Both the position numbers and the translations under genes were made by a program. Below the pieces are notes generated by a model. That model saw only the letters and a list, made by a program, of their open reading frames with translations, searched no databases and was not told the DNA's origin. Positions 21,660 through 30,599 of a stretch of 64,000 nucleotides of DNA are shown here, in pieces. Location: positions 297,283-361,282 of the forward strand of contig JAGVSM010005032.1 in assembly GCA_022494885.1 (NCBI GenBank), read 5' to 3'. Within the stretch, counting starts at the first letter, position 1. Each line of letters opens with the position of its first letter. This DNA is from Micrasema longulum. Lineage: Eukaryota; Arthropoda; Insecta; Trichoptera; Brachycentridae.

Positions 21660-21990
21660 ACCATAGTTCTTCAGGTCTACCAATGAATAAAATGACTCGC
21701 CTACAGTCTGTATTGAAAGCCGCAGCGAGAATGATTTTTGGAATATATTAAGATCGTCATATTACTCCACTACTTATTATTAATTATTATTACACTAAAG
21801 AAATACAAACTTTGTTGTCTTATGTATCCTGAACGCGCATTTGCGGTCGCAGGCTCTATGGCATGAAATGCTTTCCCAGCAGAGGTGCGAGGCTGTGAGA
21901 GTGAAGTGATATTTTGGAAAAAACTTAAAACAAACTTGTTCCCTAAATCTATAACTTATCCAGAATAATAATAATTCGTGTCCGAGCGAA
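21660..21990 (+). pseudogene. CR1/L2-like LINE C-terminus (family I), copy 2
   Basis: Around 21830-21955 the plus strand reads ERAFAVAGSMA, stop, NAFPAEVRGCESEV and KKLKTNLFPKS. This matches the copy at 34667-34975 (ERAFAVAGPTAWNALPEEV). The block upstream (ITPLL-type) is joined to it by a deletion of roughly 150 bp compared with that copy. It has an in-frame stop where the Trp codon should be. Confidence 0.75.
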
Positions 21991-22094
21991 TATGAAATAT
22001 ATTTATTCAAACGGTTTCAAAGAAAAAATCATTTGTAATTATAACTAATACATATTATATATATAGAAATCAAAAAAAAAAAAATATTAGTAAC

Positions 22095-22260
22095 CCTTTC
22101 AGCCCGGGTATTTACGTGAAACTACGAAAATTTTGATATCTATGAACACGCGCAGCGCAAAGATCTACATTTTTCTGAAAACCGCACGTAAATCGGTTGA
22201 GCCGTTAAGGAGGAGTTCAGTGACATCACACGTACAGAAGAATTACATATACTTTTAAAA
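22095..22260 (+). repeat. Dispersed repeat H, 3' part
   Basis: GAACACGCGCAGCGCAAAG, CGTAAATCGGTTGAGCCGTT and CAGTGACATCACACGTACAG match 6280-6430. Confidence 0.6.
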
Positions 22261-22370
22261 TTATTTACTGACAATTATTGATGGAATTCCATTGTAATGA
22301 TGTAATAACTTATATTTACATACAAGTTATTAATTTAAAAATACTTGGTACACTTCCACTTATTTATTTA

Positions 22371-22414
22371 ACCAATTAGCGCTTTCACCCTCTAATGGGC
22401 ATCTTTAGACTGGT
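22371..22414 (-). ncRNA. Hammerhead-ribozyme-like motif beside Penelope relic (decayed)
   Basis: On the minus strand: ACCAGT, then CTAAAGAT, then GCCC-ATTAGA-GGGT (stem II), then GAAA, then GCGCTA and ATTGGT. ACCAGT and ATTGGT can pair. The layout follows a minimal hammerhead core (CUGANGA, stem II, GAAA), but CUGA reads CTAA. Penelope-like elements are known to carry hammerhead motifs in their terminal repeats, and this one lies about 240 bp downstream of the GIY-YIG relic in the same orientation. Activity is not expected. Confidence 0.45.
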
Positions 22415-22619
22415 GAGTATTGTACAGTGTAAGAATAATTTATATAAAACTAAATATTATAATTATATAAGTGTAAGTACATTTAAAAATAAGATGAAAA
22501 AGATACAATACGCAATATTTCAATGGAACAAAGTGAGACAAATTATTGAAGTGAGTGATGGCGGTGTACTTTAAGAGAAGATTCTATTATTTAAAAAATA
22601 TTTATTGTTTTATTACAAT

Positions 22620-22985
22620 GTACTTCAACTAAGGGGGCTAATAAGGGTGAGTTTTTGAATTCTATCCGCTGATTTATTGAAATTCTATCGTTATTATTTT
22701 TTATCATATTTATTTTTTAAATTTCTAATCTATCTTACTTTTGACCTTTATGTCCTACATGTAAAATTTGTATGTTTTTTGATTTGTAAAAACTATGTTT
22801 TAATTTATTAAAATGTGATGCATAGTTTGATATATCGTTATTTAATATATTTGAAGCTAAATGTTCTTTTAATCAATATTTAATCGCTCACCCGCTTTGT
22901 CCCATGTATGAACCAGGACAATAAAATGTTAATTCATATATACCGCTTTTTTCAAATTTGCGGACCTGATCTTTACTATTAATTA
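22620..22985 (-). pseudogene. Penelope-like element, GIY-YIG endonuclease domain relic
   Basis: The minus strand reads KFEKSGIYELTFYCPGSYMG then QSG (GIY and the second YIG-like YMG), AIKY, LKEHL, SNYASHFNKLKH, IQILHVGHKGQK, DRLEI and NSPLL. This order is that of the C-terminal GIY-YIG nuclease of Penelope-like retroelements (SGIYxLxCxxCxxxYIGQTGR ... RxxEH ... SxFAxH ... ILHxxxKGxxLDxLE). At least two of the stops (TGA) sit where Arg CGA is expected, fitting C-to-T decay. The reverse-transcriptase part is not recognisable upstream. Confidence 0.8.
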
Positions 22986-23500
22986 ATGTTTAGCCCAGAT
23001 ATTTTTAATTATAAAACGAGACTAAAAGATTACTTTTTGTAACACATGTTTTATTTTATTGCTAGTATTTAAGAATTATACACATGAAGATTAAACAATG
23101 AAAAAAATAATTTCAGTCCATACATTTCAGCTTATCCAGTATTTTATTCATAATATATTTCAGAAATACGTTGAAGAGTAACTTAGCGTGAACGCACTTC
23201 CAGGAAATATGAAGTAACTGGAAAATTGCTTCTGGCAATGATAATATCGTGGGTATACAAGGAAAATCAGTTAACTACGTTTTTGGCATATTTGAGTTAT
23301 GAATACCAATAACTTCAATTTTTTATCCTCCATCTACAGGTTTAATCAGTTAAATGATATTAACGCTATTAACTGAGTTTCAGACAATTGTAGAGCGAGT
23401 AAAAATGTATATATAGCATTTCTTCTCAAATCTTTACAAAGAAAATATTTATTTTTTTTTATATTTTGATTTTTTCAAGTGAAATAAATACTTTCTAAAT
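22986..23500. other. No recognised feature
   Basis: AT-rich. A block CGTGGGTATACAAGGAAAAT at 23250-23269 recurs inverted at 24265-24290. No gene recognised. Confidence 0.35.
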
Positions 23501-23504
23501 ACGT

Positions 23505-23655
23505 TCTTTTGATTTATCCAAATATTTAATTTTAAGGGCCATTTTCAACGAGTTTTTAATAACTCAGTATTAGAACATGGGAATCAAGTTGGGGTAGAGT
23601 GGGATTTGATCCGTGAGTCCGAGACACTAGCCACAGGACCACAACCTGACTCAAA
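23505..23655 (-). repeat. SINE3 copy (inverted)
   Basis: Inverted SINE3: AGGGCCATTTTCAACGAG, AAGTTGGGGTAGAGTGGGAT and GAGTCCGAGACACTAGCCAC then AGGACCACAACCTGA. Confidence 0.78.
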
Positions 23656-24290
23656 TGATTTCAAGTGATTATTTTTCAATTGAAGTTCATGTTTTTAATA
23701 ATGAATATATAAGGAAAAACGGTTAGGTGTCTTTGTCTGATTTTCGTTACTAAAACAATTTCACATCCAAAGTTTTTATAACAAGTAAAAACCACTACTA
23801 TGTGAGTTTAGCTAGTTTTCATTGAAGTAAAAATATCTGTCTTTATGAAACCTTACTACCGTGAAAAAAAATGTTAGAAAAGACTTATTAAAGTTACGCA
23901 AAACAGGAGTCATTCCCGAGGAATTCCATCATTGGTAAAAGAGTCTTTTCACTTCCGCTGATATGAAAGATGCTTCATCTAAAGATGAAAACAGTGTTGT
24001 AGACAATGTCGCCGGCTAACTCAACCAGCACAAATTTCTTCACAAGGAAAATCAGCTAAAAGCGGATTTTATTTTTATTATCTTACTTCCTTAATTTTTT
24101 TTTTTAAAATTCTGTTCCTTTTTACTTCATATAAACTCTGCAATGTATAAAAGTATGTTTCATGAATAATAAACAATAAGTATTTAAAAAAAAACAAAAC
24201 TTGATTTTTAATGAACAACCAAACCTTAAAATTCAATTTACGCACAACTGGCTTTTTGCAGTTAGTCTGTTTTCCTTGTATACCCACGAT
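23656..24290. other. No recognised feature
   Basis: Around 23890-24060 one plus frame is nearly open (GVIPEEFHHW; MKDASSKDENSVVDNVAG) but with stops and no recognised family. Possibly a decayed coding piece. Confidence 0.25.
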
Positions 24291-24732
24291 ATACTGGCAA
24301 TGTTTGCCAAGCGACATATTGAAAATCAGGCCGGTCGAGGCCCAAGGCATGAAAAATACTGCTTAACCATTTTTTTGGCTTTCTTATAAATATTTGTATG
24401 TGATATTTACGTCAACAATGTTTGAGTATGTCCAAATGCATGCAGACTGACTGGATTTCCTCCCTAGGGAGTAATTCATATTTAAATTTATTTCAACAGA
24501 GAGGAAAAACATACTGGCAATGTTTGCCAAGCGACATATTGAAAATCAGGCCGGTCGAGGCCCAAGGCATGAAAAATACTGCTTAACCATTTTTTTGGCT
24601 TTCTTATAAATATTTGTATGTGATATTTACGTCAACAATGTTTGAGTATGTCCAAATGCTTGCAGACTGACTGAATTTCCTCCCTAGGGAGTAATTCATA
24701 TTTAAATTTATTTCAACAGAGAGGAAAAACAT
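24291..24732 (+). repeat. Tandem duplication, two 220-bp units
   Basis: 24291-24510 and 24511-24730 are direct copies with exactly 220-bp spacing. I count two differences (24440 A/T and 24454 G/A). Each unit joins 3' flank sequence (ATACTGGCAATGTTTGCC...) to M1 module A and the start of module B (ending GAGGAAAAAC). Low divergence implies a recent event, or an assembly artefact. Confidence 0.9.
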
Positions 24733-25090
24733 TTTTGAGAAGGGAATATGGAAGTCTAGGCATTTATAGGGCTTATGAACTATCATTGGCTGGTTTAAGT
24801 GGCCACTTTACACACTGTAACATTCACCATTCTGCCCATGTTTGAACATCCACATTTCCTCAACTCTTCCATCTGTTGACTTTTGTGAAGTAAAAGAGCT
24901 GAAACCTTTATCACGTGGGTGAGATTCATCCAGCTGAACCAAATTCTCTCCCTAGGGAGGAAATCCAGTCAGTCTGCAAGCATTTGGACATACTCAAACA
25001 TTGTTGAGTTAACTACCTGGTAAAAGAAGAAGTATAAAAATTGGAAAATTGTTTTCAAGCGTTGCCTAGTAGGTAACGCTTGTATTTTTA
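24626..25090 (+). mobile_element. M1 copy with inverted module A ends
   Basis: Order: A (AACAATGTTTGAGTATGTCC), B, C, then inverted A (CTCCCTAGGGAGGAAATCCA ... GACATACTCAAACATTG) and inverted end of C (GGAAAATTGTTTTCAAGCGT). The two A modules make inverted ends of about 55 bp. Confidence 0.8.
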
Positions 25091-25615
25091 TCGGTTTCGC
25101 TCATATTCAAAAATACATATTTTGTGTTAGTAAACGAGATGATTATGAAAATTTAAATTTAACTCTAGCGTTGCTCTGATGTTACACTAGTCTACATACA
25201 ATACAAGACGTAATCAATATTTCTCTTATTATTTTAAATTTTGAAGTTAAATTTTTGTAATTTTTACCCCGGATTTGGAAAATAAAATTTGTATAACTAA
25301 CTAGATTTTCATACAAAAAATATTTTCTCCTAGCTGCACGAAAAATAAATGTCCACAAAAAAAGCTTTAAATCTGTAGAAGAGAAAGCACGAAGAAAGAA
25401 CTCATAAAAGGAAGACAGAGACTCTGTTCTATGGCCAATGTTTGTGTGAAAAAGATTACGTTGGTTATTGCCAGTGAAGGGGGACGCACGCATGTAAAAT
25501 TAGCGGCGTATTTATGATTTTTAATTTATTTTGCTCTTACTAGACTGAATACTAGGTTTATTTTTTTTTTAATTTATAAAAGAAATTATTCTTCCATGCT
25601 TTTTTTTCAAATGTC
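25091..25615. other. Unassigned, 103-codon minus frame without family
   Basis: The minus strand is open at 25182-25493 (RKYFLYENLVSYTNFIFQ). No domain recognised, and base composition is like its surroundings. Probably not a gene. Confidence 0.2.
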
Positions 25616-25617
25616 TA

Positions 25618-26060
25618 TTTATTTTTTTATTTTTTTAAAACTTTTTGTACATAATGTTATTTTTACATTGGCGGGCCTATTGACAAAGGGCAGTTTCTTC
25701 CTACCAACCAATAAAATAATAGTTTTATTTTTATAATTCAAGTTACAGAATATATTCAATAGAATATAAAGATTAAAAAGCTAAAGATATTTTAAAATAG
25801 AAATAAACGTATTTGTTCATAAATTACCTAAAATAAAAACTATTACTCAATGGGAAAAATGAAAAAAAAGGAAAAAGGAAAGGAGATGTTTCTTCTGACG
25901 TGATTTAAACAGCGATAATGTAGTAGCACCTTTGATGGTGGAGTCGAGCGGCATGGACACTTTATGAGTTAGAGAAGAAAGAGGAATTGTGGATGGGTAT
26001 TAAGAGAGTTCCTTGAGTATTAGAACGAAGAAATAAACCATGAACTGATAAGCGATGAAT
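25618..26060 (-). pseudogene. LINE family G 3' UTR and truncated C-terminus, copy 2
   Basis: Matches copy 1 through the 3' UTR without the 340-bp insertion. The C-terminal coding part is at 25925-26050 (minus: NSSFFSNS, HSHKVSMPLDS-like reading with changes). It breaks off at about 26060. Confidence 0.65.
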
Positions 26061-26615
26061 TAATTTTTCTTTAGTAGAGTCTAAACTTAAGGAAATCCCG
26101 TTCTTTTGATAAACTGCGATTTAAATTAAATTTAACTCTACTTTTTTCATTGCCCCTTTTACTGTGAGTTTGGCAAATTGTATGAAGGCTTATGTCAGAT
26201 ATTTTCATTCTTCCTCATGACCACATTACAATCACGCTAATTGCAGCAAAAACTATTTTTTTTAAAAGATGCCCCATTTTTAATTTACATTAAAATCGGG
26301 ATTAGAATATCACCATTTAAAAATTCGTTTTTTTCATGTTTCCTTCTTATTTCCTTCCCAGTAGTTAATCCATTGAAAACTTATTAAACTACGGTAGAAA
26401 TAATATATTAAATAACAACAAATGTTATATGTGAAATAAAATAATAACATGTTTATATGAAACTTTGTAATTAATTTAATCTAAAATGGACAAGAACGTG
26501 GGAAGTATGAAGCAAACTTTAGCCTACAATGAAAGGATCATTTTTTAAATACTAGTTTTTAATTTTGATTTAATTGTTGAATTCGTTTTCTAAGCTAGTG
26601 AATAAGCTTTCAAAA
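26061..26615. other. No recognised feature
   Basis: AT-rich, no supported open frame or repeat. Confidence 0.35.
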
Positions 26616-26617
26616 AG

Positions 26618-26740
26618 AAATGAGAGTGCGGTTAGGAGTAGCAGGTGCCACATTTAACAGTATGGAGGCTGTTTTGAGATCGGATATTTACTCAGTGAAA
26701 ATCAAATATCGCCATATGCAGACAAATCATTACGCAGTTT
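26618..26740 (+). pseudogene. LINE family K fragment
   Basis: GAGTGCGGTTAGGAGTAGCAGGTGCCACATTTAACAG-type sequence (VRLGVAGATFNSMEAVL) aligns with 55318-55375 in the larger family K relic. Confidence 0.6.
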
Positions 26741-26744
26741 CCCC

Positions 26745-27160
26745 GTAAGGTTAAGCAGAGGGACAGAACGTCACATCACTCTATCTCTGTATACAGATCT
26801 CGCTTCCTCTACATTCATACATCTCCTCATGCACGCACGCCGATTGATTATTCCGCCTTTTGACATGTCCATCTTCAAGTATTTGTTGGATTTGGTCATT
26901 CCATGTCTTTCTCAGTCTTCCCCTGTTACTGTATCCATCAACATTCGTATTGTAAATATTCTTAGCCATTCTTTCGCTGTCCATTCGCTCTACATGTCCA
27001 AACCAGCGCAGAGCTCTTTTCTTGATTTTGTCGATGATGCTTATCTCAGCCTTACATAATGTACGGATCTCTACATTTGTGCATCTATCGTACATAGTTT
27101 TACCACTCATTCACCTGAGAGATCGCATTTTAACAACATTCTGCCCACTTTCTTCCTTGT
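26745..27160 (-). pseudogene. RTE-like LINE C-terminus (family B), copy 2
   Basis: Open on the minus strand at 26781-27110: SGKTMYDRCTNVEIR, ALRWFGHVERMDSERM, GRLRKTWNDQIQQILEDGHV and CVHEEMYECR. Compared with 2330-2815, this copy keeps the central region in a single frame but loses it near the C-terminus. It begins abruptly near 27160. The family K fragment on the opposite strand abuts its 3' end. Confidence 0.8.
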
Positions 27161-27164
27161 TTTC

Positions 27165-27400
27165 TTTATTTATTTTTATATAAACATCATAAATTGCCTT
27201 TAATTGAAAGCATATATTGAAAATAAATATGAAAAAAAAACATATTTAAATGCACGAAAAAATTATAAAATTGCATAACTATAATAATAGTAACAAGTAG
27301 GTAAATACACATAAGCAACCAAAAATATTAACGAAATAAATACATAAAAATGAAAAAACAAAAAAAGGAAAAACATTTAAAAGTATAAAGAAAAGTTTAA
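27165..27400 (-). repeat. Probable 3' UTR of LINE M
   Basis: AT-rich sequence between LINE relics. Starts TTTATTTATTTTTATA, the reverse of a LINE tail, and leads on the minus strand from the LINE M coding part. Confidence 0.4.
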
Positions 27401-27679
27401 GAATAATATTGCGAGAGAAAAAAACAAATCAGACTCATTTTACAACCGTTAAGTCCAGAACCAAATATATCAGCCTTGTCCTCATACTGATTGCCATATC
27501 TATGGAGCCTAGGGATAGGCGAGTGCATGTGATAATTGGTTCTAGAACTTGCAGAACAAAAAGGAGATCTGTGGCGGGTATGTCGACCAGGTACACGGAA
27601 ACACACCAATTCCAGCAAATCAGGACAGTCAATTAATGAATTGATCACTTTATAAGGTGATATTAGGTCAGTAAGGATT
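27401..27679 (-). pseudogene. LINE family M C-terminal part, downstream of M1 insertion
   Basis: The minus strand reads LTDLISPYKVINSLIDCPDL then RVPGRHTRHRSPF, followed by SRTNYHMHSPIPRLHR. This is the same C-terminal layout as LINE C (SPELVIRIHLKVPQRQTRYT ... RTNSSKNATINSIM). A second reading frame covers part of it, so a frameshift is present. The coding sequence stops at the 12-bp duplication next to M1 and resumes at 28345. Confidence 0.75.
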
Positions 27680-28344
27680 ACAATATTTGAGTTTGTCCAA
27701 ATGTTCATAGACAAAAGACTGGATTTCACCCCCTCGGGGGTCATTAAGATAAACAAATTACAACAGGGATGGAGAATACCTTAAATAAGGGAATATGGAA
27801 GTCAAGGCATTTACAGGGCTTATGACCTGTCATTGGCTGGTTTAAGTGGCCACTTTACACACTGTGTAACATTCACCATTTGCCTATGTTTGAACATCCA
27901 CATTTCTTCCATTTGTTGATTTAAGAGAAGTTAAAGAGCTGAAACCTTTATTGTTGTGAAGAGATTCATCTGACTGAATTATTTCACATACTAGGCAACG
28001 CCTGAAAACTATTTTTTAATTTTTAAACTTCTTGGACCAGTTGGTTTCATTACAATATTTGAGTTTGTCCAAATGTTCATAGACAAAAGACTGGATTTCA
28101 CCCCCTCGGGGGTCATCTACGACTTTCGACATCCTCACATCTCACATCCTCGGACTTCACTAAAATCAACAGATGGAAGAATTGAAGAAATATGGATGTT
28201 CAAACATAGGCAAAATGGTGAATGTTACACAGTGTGTAAAGTGGCCACTTAAACCAGCCAATGACAGGTCATAAGCCCTGTAAATGCCTTGACTTCCATA
28301 TCCCCTTATTTAAGGTATTTTCCATCCCTGTTGTAATTTGTTAA
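27680..28344 (+). mobile_element. M1, complete copy with 12-bp target duplication
   Basis: 665 bp, starting ACAATATTTGAG and ending GTAATTTGTTAA. TCAGTAAGGATT stands immediately before (27668-27679) and after (28345-28356). Module order A-B-C-A-inverted B. The 5' B (from 27753) and the inverted B ending at 28344 form a long imperfect palindrome. No open frame of its own. It interrupts LINE M between codons that both flanks still encode. Confidence 0.88.
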
Positions 28345-28730
28345 TCAGTAAGGATTCTTTTATAAGAAAGTCTTAAAAGATTTGCTGAAGATAACAATTG
28401 ATTATAATTAAATAAAGCAGCTGGAATATGAAGTTTAAAATTAATATATTTTAGAAATTTTTTCTGAACGCGCTCGGGTGAATCAGAACGTACACGATAA
28501 TGGGGCAACCAGCGACCAGACTGGAGAAATATATTTAAAACGACTTCTAACCAAGGAGCAATAAAGTAACTTGATTGGTTTGATTCTTTTTAATTTGTTA
28601 GTAACCCTACAAATAATTCCCAACATACTTAGCGCTTCATTTGAAATCTTGTCAATATGTTTGATAAATGTAAGTTTATCATCAAAAATTTCGCCAAGAT
28701 CTCTAATGAAATCAACTATTTCAAAAGTCC
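28345..28730 (-). pseudogene. LINE family M reverse transcriptase thumb, upstream of M1 insertion
   Basis: Minus strand: DFIRDLGEIFDDKLTFIKHI, SMLGIICRVTNKLKRIKPIK, YISPVW, then in another frame PERVQKKFLKYINFKLHIP and LLRLSYKRILTD, where the M1 insertion occurs. This is the RT thumb and following region of a Jockey-like LINE, equivalent to LINE C. A frameshift lies near 28500. The 5' side ends at about 28727, fused to an RTE fragment. Confidence 0.78.
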
Positions 28731-28764
28731 ATACTTCACTCTCATACATCAGGGTCGGGGCCAG
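28727..28764 (-). pseudogene. Short RTE-like fragment (family B type)
   Basis: VLAPTLMYESEVWT matches the TPTLMYGSEVW start of LINE B at 2808. It is fused in frame to LINE M on one side and to inverted LINE K sequence on the other, giving an artefactual 101-codon ORF (28483-28788). Confidence 0.6.
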
Positions 28765-29178
28765 GACTGTATAACGCCTGCATAACACATTTTCACCTCT
28801 ACGGATGCGAATCGTGGCCCTTCATAACAAAATTCTGAGTTTTAAGAATAGGTGTCTCAGAAAATTCTTGGGTGTGCGGTGGTTTGACTTTGTGAGGAAT
28901 GAAGTCTTAAGAGAATGGACGCAGCGAACTCCGGTGATAACTGTCGTCAAGCGAAGGCGATACGGTTGTCTAGACCATATACTGCTGAGAGCCTTTACCA
29001 CGCTAGCCTACTTTACAAGGCATCGGGTTCTCAACGTCCTGGACGTCCATTGCTGACAGTTCGCTGGCAGTTTATGTCAGAACTTCGGGACGAGAACCTG
29101 ACTTGGGAGGACGCAAAGGAGTTGGCGGCCGACAAAGATGCATGGAGGCTTTTTGTGGAAACCATATACACCAACTAG
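28765..29178 (+). pseudogene. LINE family K C-terminus
   Basis: Plus strand: LRMRIVALHNKILSFKNRCLRKFLG in one frame, then SLYHASLLYKASGSQRPGRP and LTWEDAKELAADKDAWRLFV in another, ending at TAG near 29178. The 'GxxRPGRP ... tWxxAxxLAxDxxaWrxFV' ending is a common LINE C-terminal pattern. Aligns closely with 55400-55830. A frameshift lies near 28920-29050. Confidence 0.75.
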
Positions 29179-29239
29179 GGAATGAAATTAATGTAATGAT
29201 CTGAATAAATGTAAATGTTAACTATATATATATTATATA

Positions 29240-29561
29240 CAAAGTGTTCTTTAAACCCTGTCAGATGCAAAACCACGATGATTAGTATGAGCAAGAAGAC
29301 ATATTGGCATAATAAAAAAAAATTTAGAACCAATTTTATTTAAAAAAATAAAATATATAAAAAACAAATGGTTGCTTACTTCTGCAGGGGAGAAGTGAGT
29401 TGGCGGTGTATCAGACCCCCCTTTCTTCCTTCTTGTTTCATCACTGCAGAAGTAAGAACCATATATATATATTTTTTATTTTATATTAATCTGCCAACAT
29501 GTTTTCTTGCTCATACTGATCATCGTGGTTTTGAATGTAACAGGGTTTAAAGAACACCCTG
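29240..29561. mobile_element. MITE with about 70-bp inverted ends
   Basis: 322 bp. The left end CAAAGTGTTCTTTAAACCCT and the right end (inverted) CAGGGTGTTCTTTAAACCCT are followed inward by matching ACCACGATGATTAGTATGAG / ACCACGATGATCAGTATGAG blocks. Flanked by TATA-type sequence, so a TA target duplication is likely. A second nested stem (TTACTTCTGCAG paired with CTGCAGAAGTAA) sits inside at 29376-29456. No coding capacity. Confidence 0.82.
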
Positions 29562-29909
29562 TATATATCGTCACCATTCTTCATTTTTATGCAGCCATAA
29601 CGACCACTATGATTAATTTTTCAACCTCAAGGAAAACATTAATGAATTTAGTAGAATGCAAATTTATTCCGCACATAAAAAATTATGGGTTCACAATAAA
29701 ATAGAGACACTCAGTTGTAAACTTGGAAGCAAAATCACATGGGATGGCCTTACACAAACAGGAGCAGACAGTCGTATCCACCAAAAAAACTAATAGTCAG
29801 TAAAAAATCAATTATTTTCTAATCCAACAACATAGACTTAAAGCCTTCCAAGCAATTAGTCAAAACATATGTGTGAAATATTTTGATGCATGATTGTGAT
29901 TGTAATTTT
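29562..29909. other. No recognised feature
   Basis: AT-rich DNA between the MITE and LINE L. Nothing supported. Confidence 0.35.
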
Positions 29910-30190
29910 AAAAATATTGGAAGCCTTCTTAATGTGGCCCTATAGGCTAATCCTAAGAATTTTCTGGAGATATGAAATGGCAAAAAACGAGGTTCGGAGC
30001 AAAATTGAAAAAACCAGGTCAAATACCATATTGAAAAGGCTTGCAAAATGGATAGGTCAAATTTTGCGACATAAAAATCTCCTGCACAATATACTGGAGG
30101 GAATGATTAAAAGATTAATTAGCAGAGGGCGTTTTAAGCGTCTGGGCGTCTTTGCCAAAAGTATTTGGAGCAAATTCGCCATGATATGAA
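29910..30190 (+). pseudogene. RTE-like LINE relic (family L)
   Basis: Plus strand 29890-30189 is open: LEAFLMWPYRLILRIFWRYE then KNEVRSKIEKTRSNTILKRL, AKWIGQILRHKNLLHNILEG. This fits the RTE-type 'EAFExWxYRRMLkIxWtdxvtNeEVLxrI ... lxGHilRhxxxLlxxileG' region well. It continues into the duplicated GRPRRKYLEQI block. Confidence 0.75.
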
Positions 30191-30575
30191 CTGTAACAGA
30201 GCTGATAAGGATCGCCGAAGACCTAGTGGAGGGGGGGACGAGATGCAGGCGTGCAAGAATTTGCTGCCAACCATCTGGGATCGATTAAAAGAGGGCGTCC
30301 TCGCCGAAAGTATCTGGAGCAAACATGCCATGACATGAACTGTAACTTGTTTATAAAGCTGATGAGGATCGCTGAAGACCAAATGGAGTGGAAGAAGAGA
30401 TGCAGGCATGCAGGGCTTTGCTGCTAACCATCCAAGATCGATTAAAAGAGGGCGTCCTCGCCGAAAGTATCTGGAGCAAATATGCCATGATTTAAACAGT
30501 AACTTTTATACACAACCTAGTGGTGTGGAAGAAGAGATGCAGGCATGCAAGTCTTTACTGCCAACCATCCCTTGG
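30132..30575 (+). repeat. Tandem repeat of a LINE C-terminal segment, about three 150-bp units
   Basis: Unit starts near 30145, 30295 and 30451, marked by GGGCGTC(C/T)T(C/T)GCC, GAAAGTAT(C/T)TGGAGCAAA and GAAGAAGAGATGCAGGCATG. The third unit is cut at about 30570. The encoded RGRPRRKYLEQICHD and EDQMEWKKRCRHA resemble the end of an RTE-like polyprotein. Unit 1 is the most diverged. Confidence 0.75.
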
Positions 30576-30599
30576 ATTAAAACTGAAGAAGAAGTTCTA

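Noticed and set aside
24291..24732. CRISPR-like array
   Set aside because: Only two long units with no spacers; the sequence is eukaryotic repeat DNA.
27680..28344. LTR retrotransposon reading of M1 because module A repeats directly
   Set aside because: No polyprotein, no primer-binding site, inverted module B, ends not TG...CA, and a 12-bp rather than 4-6-bp duplication.
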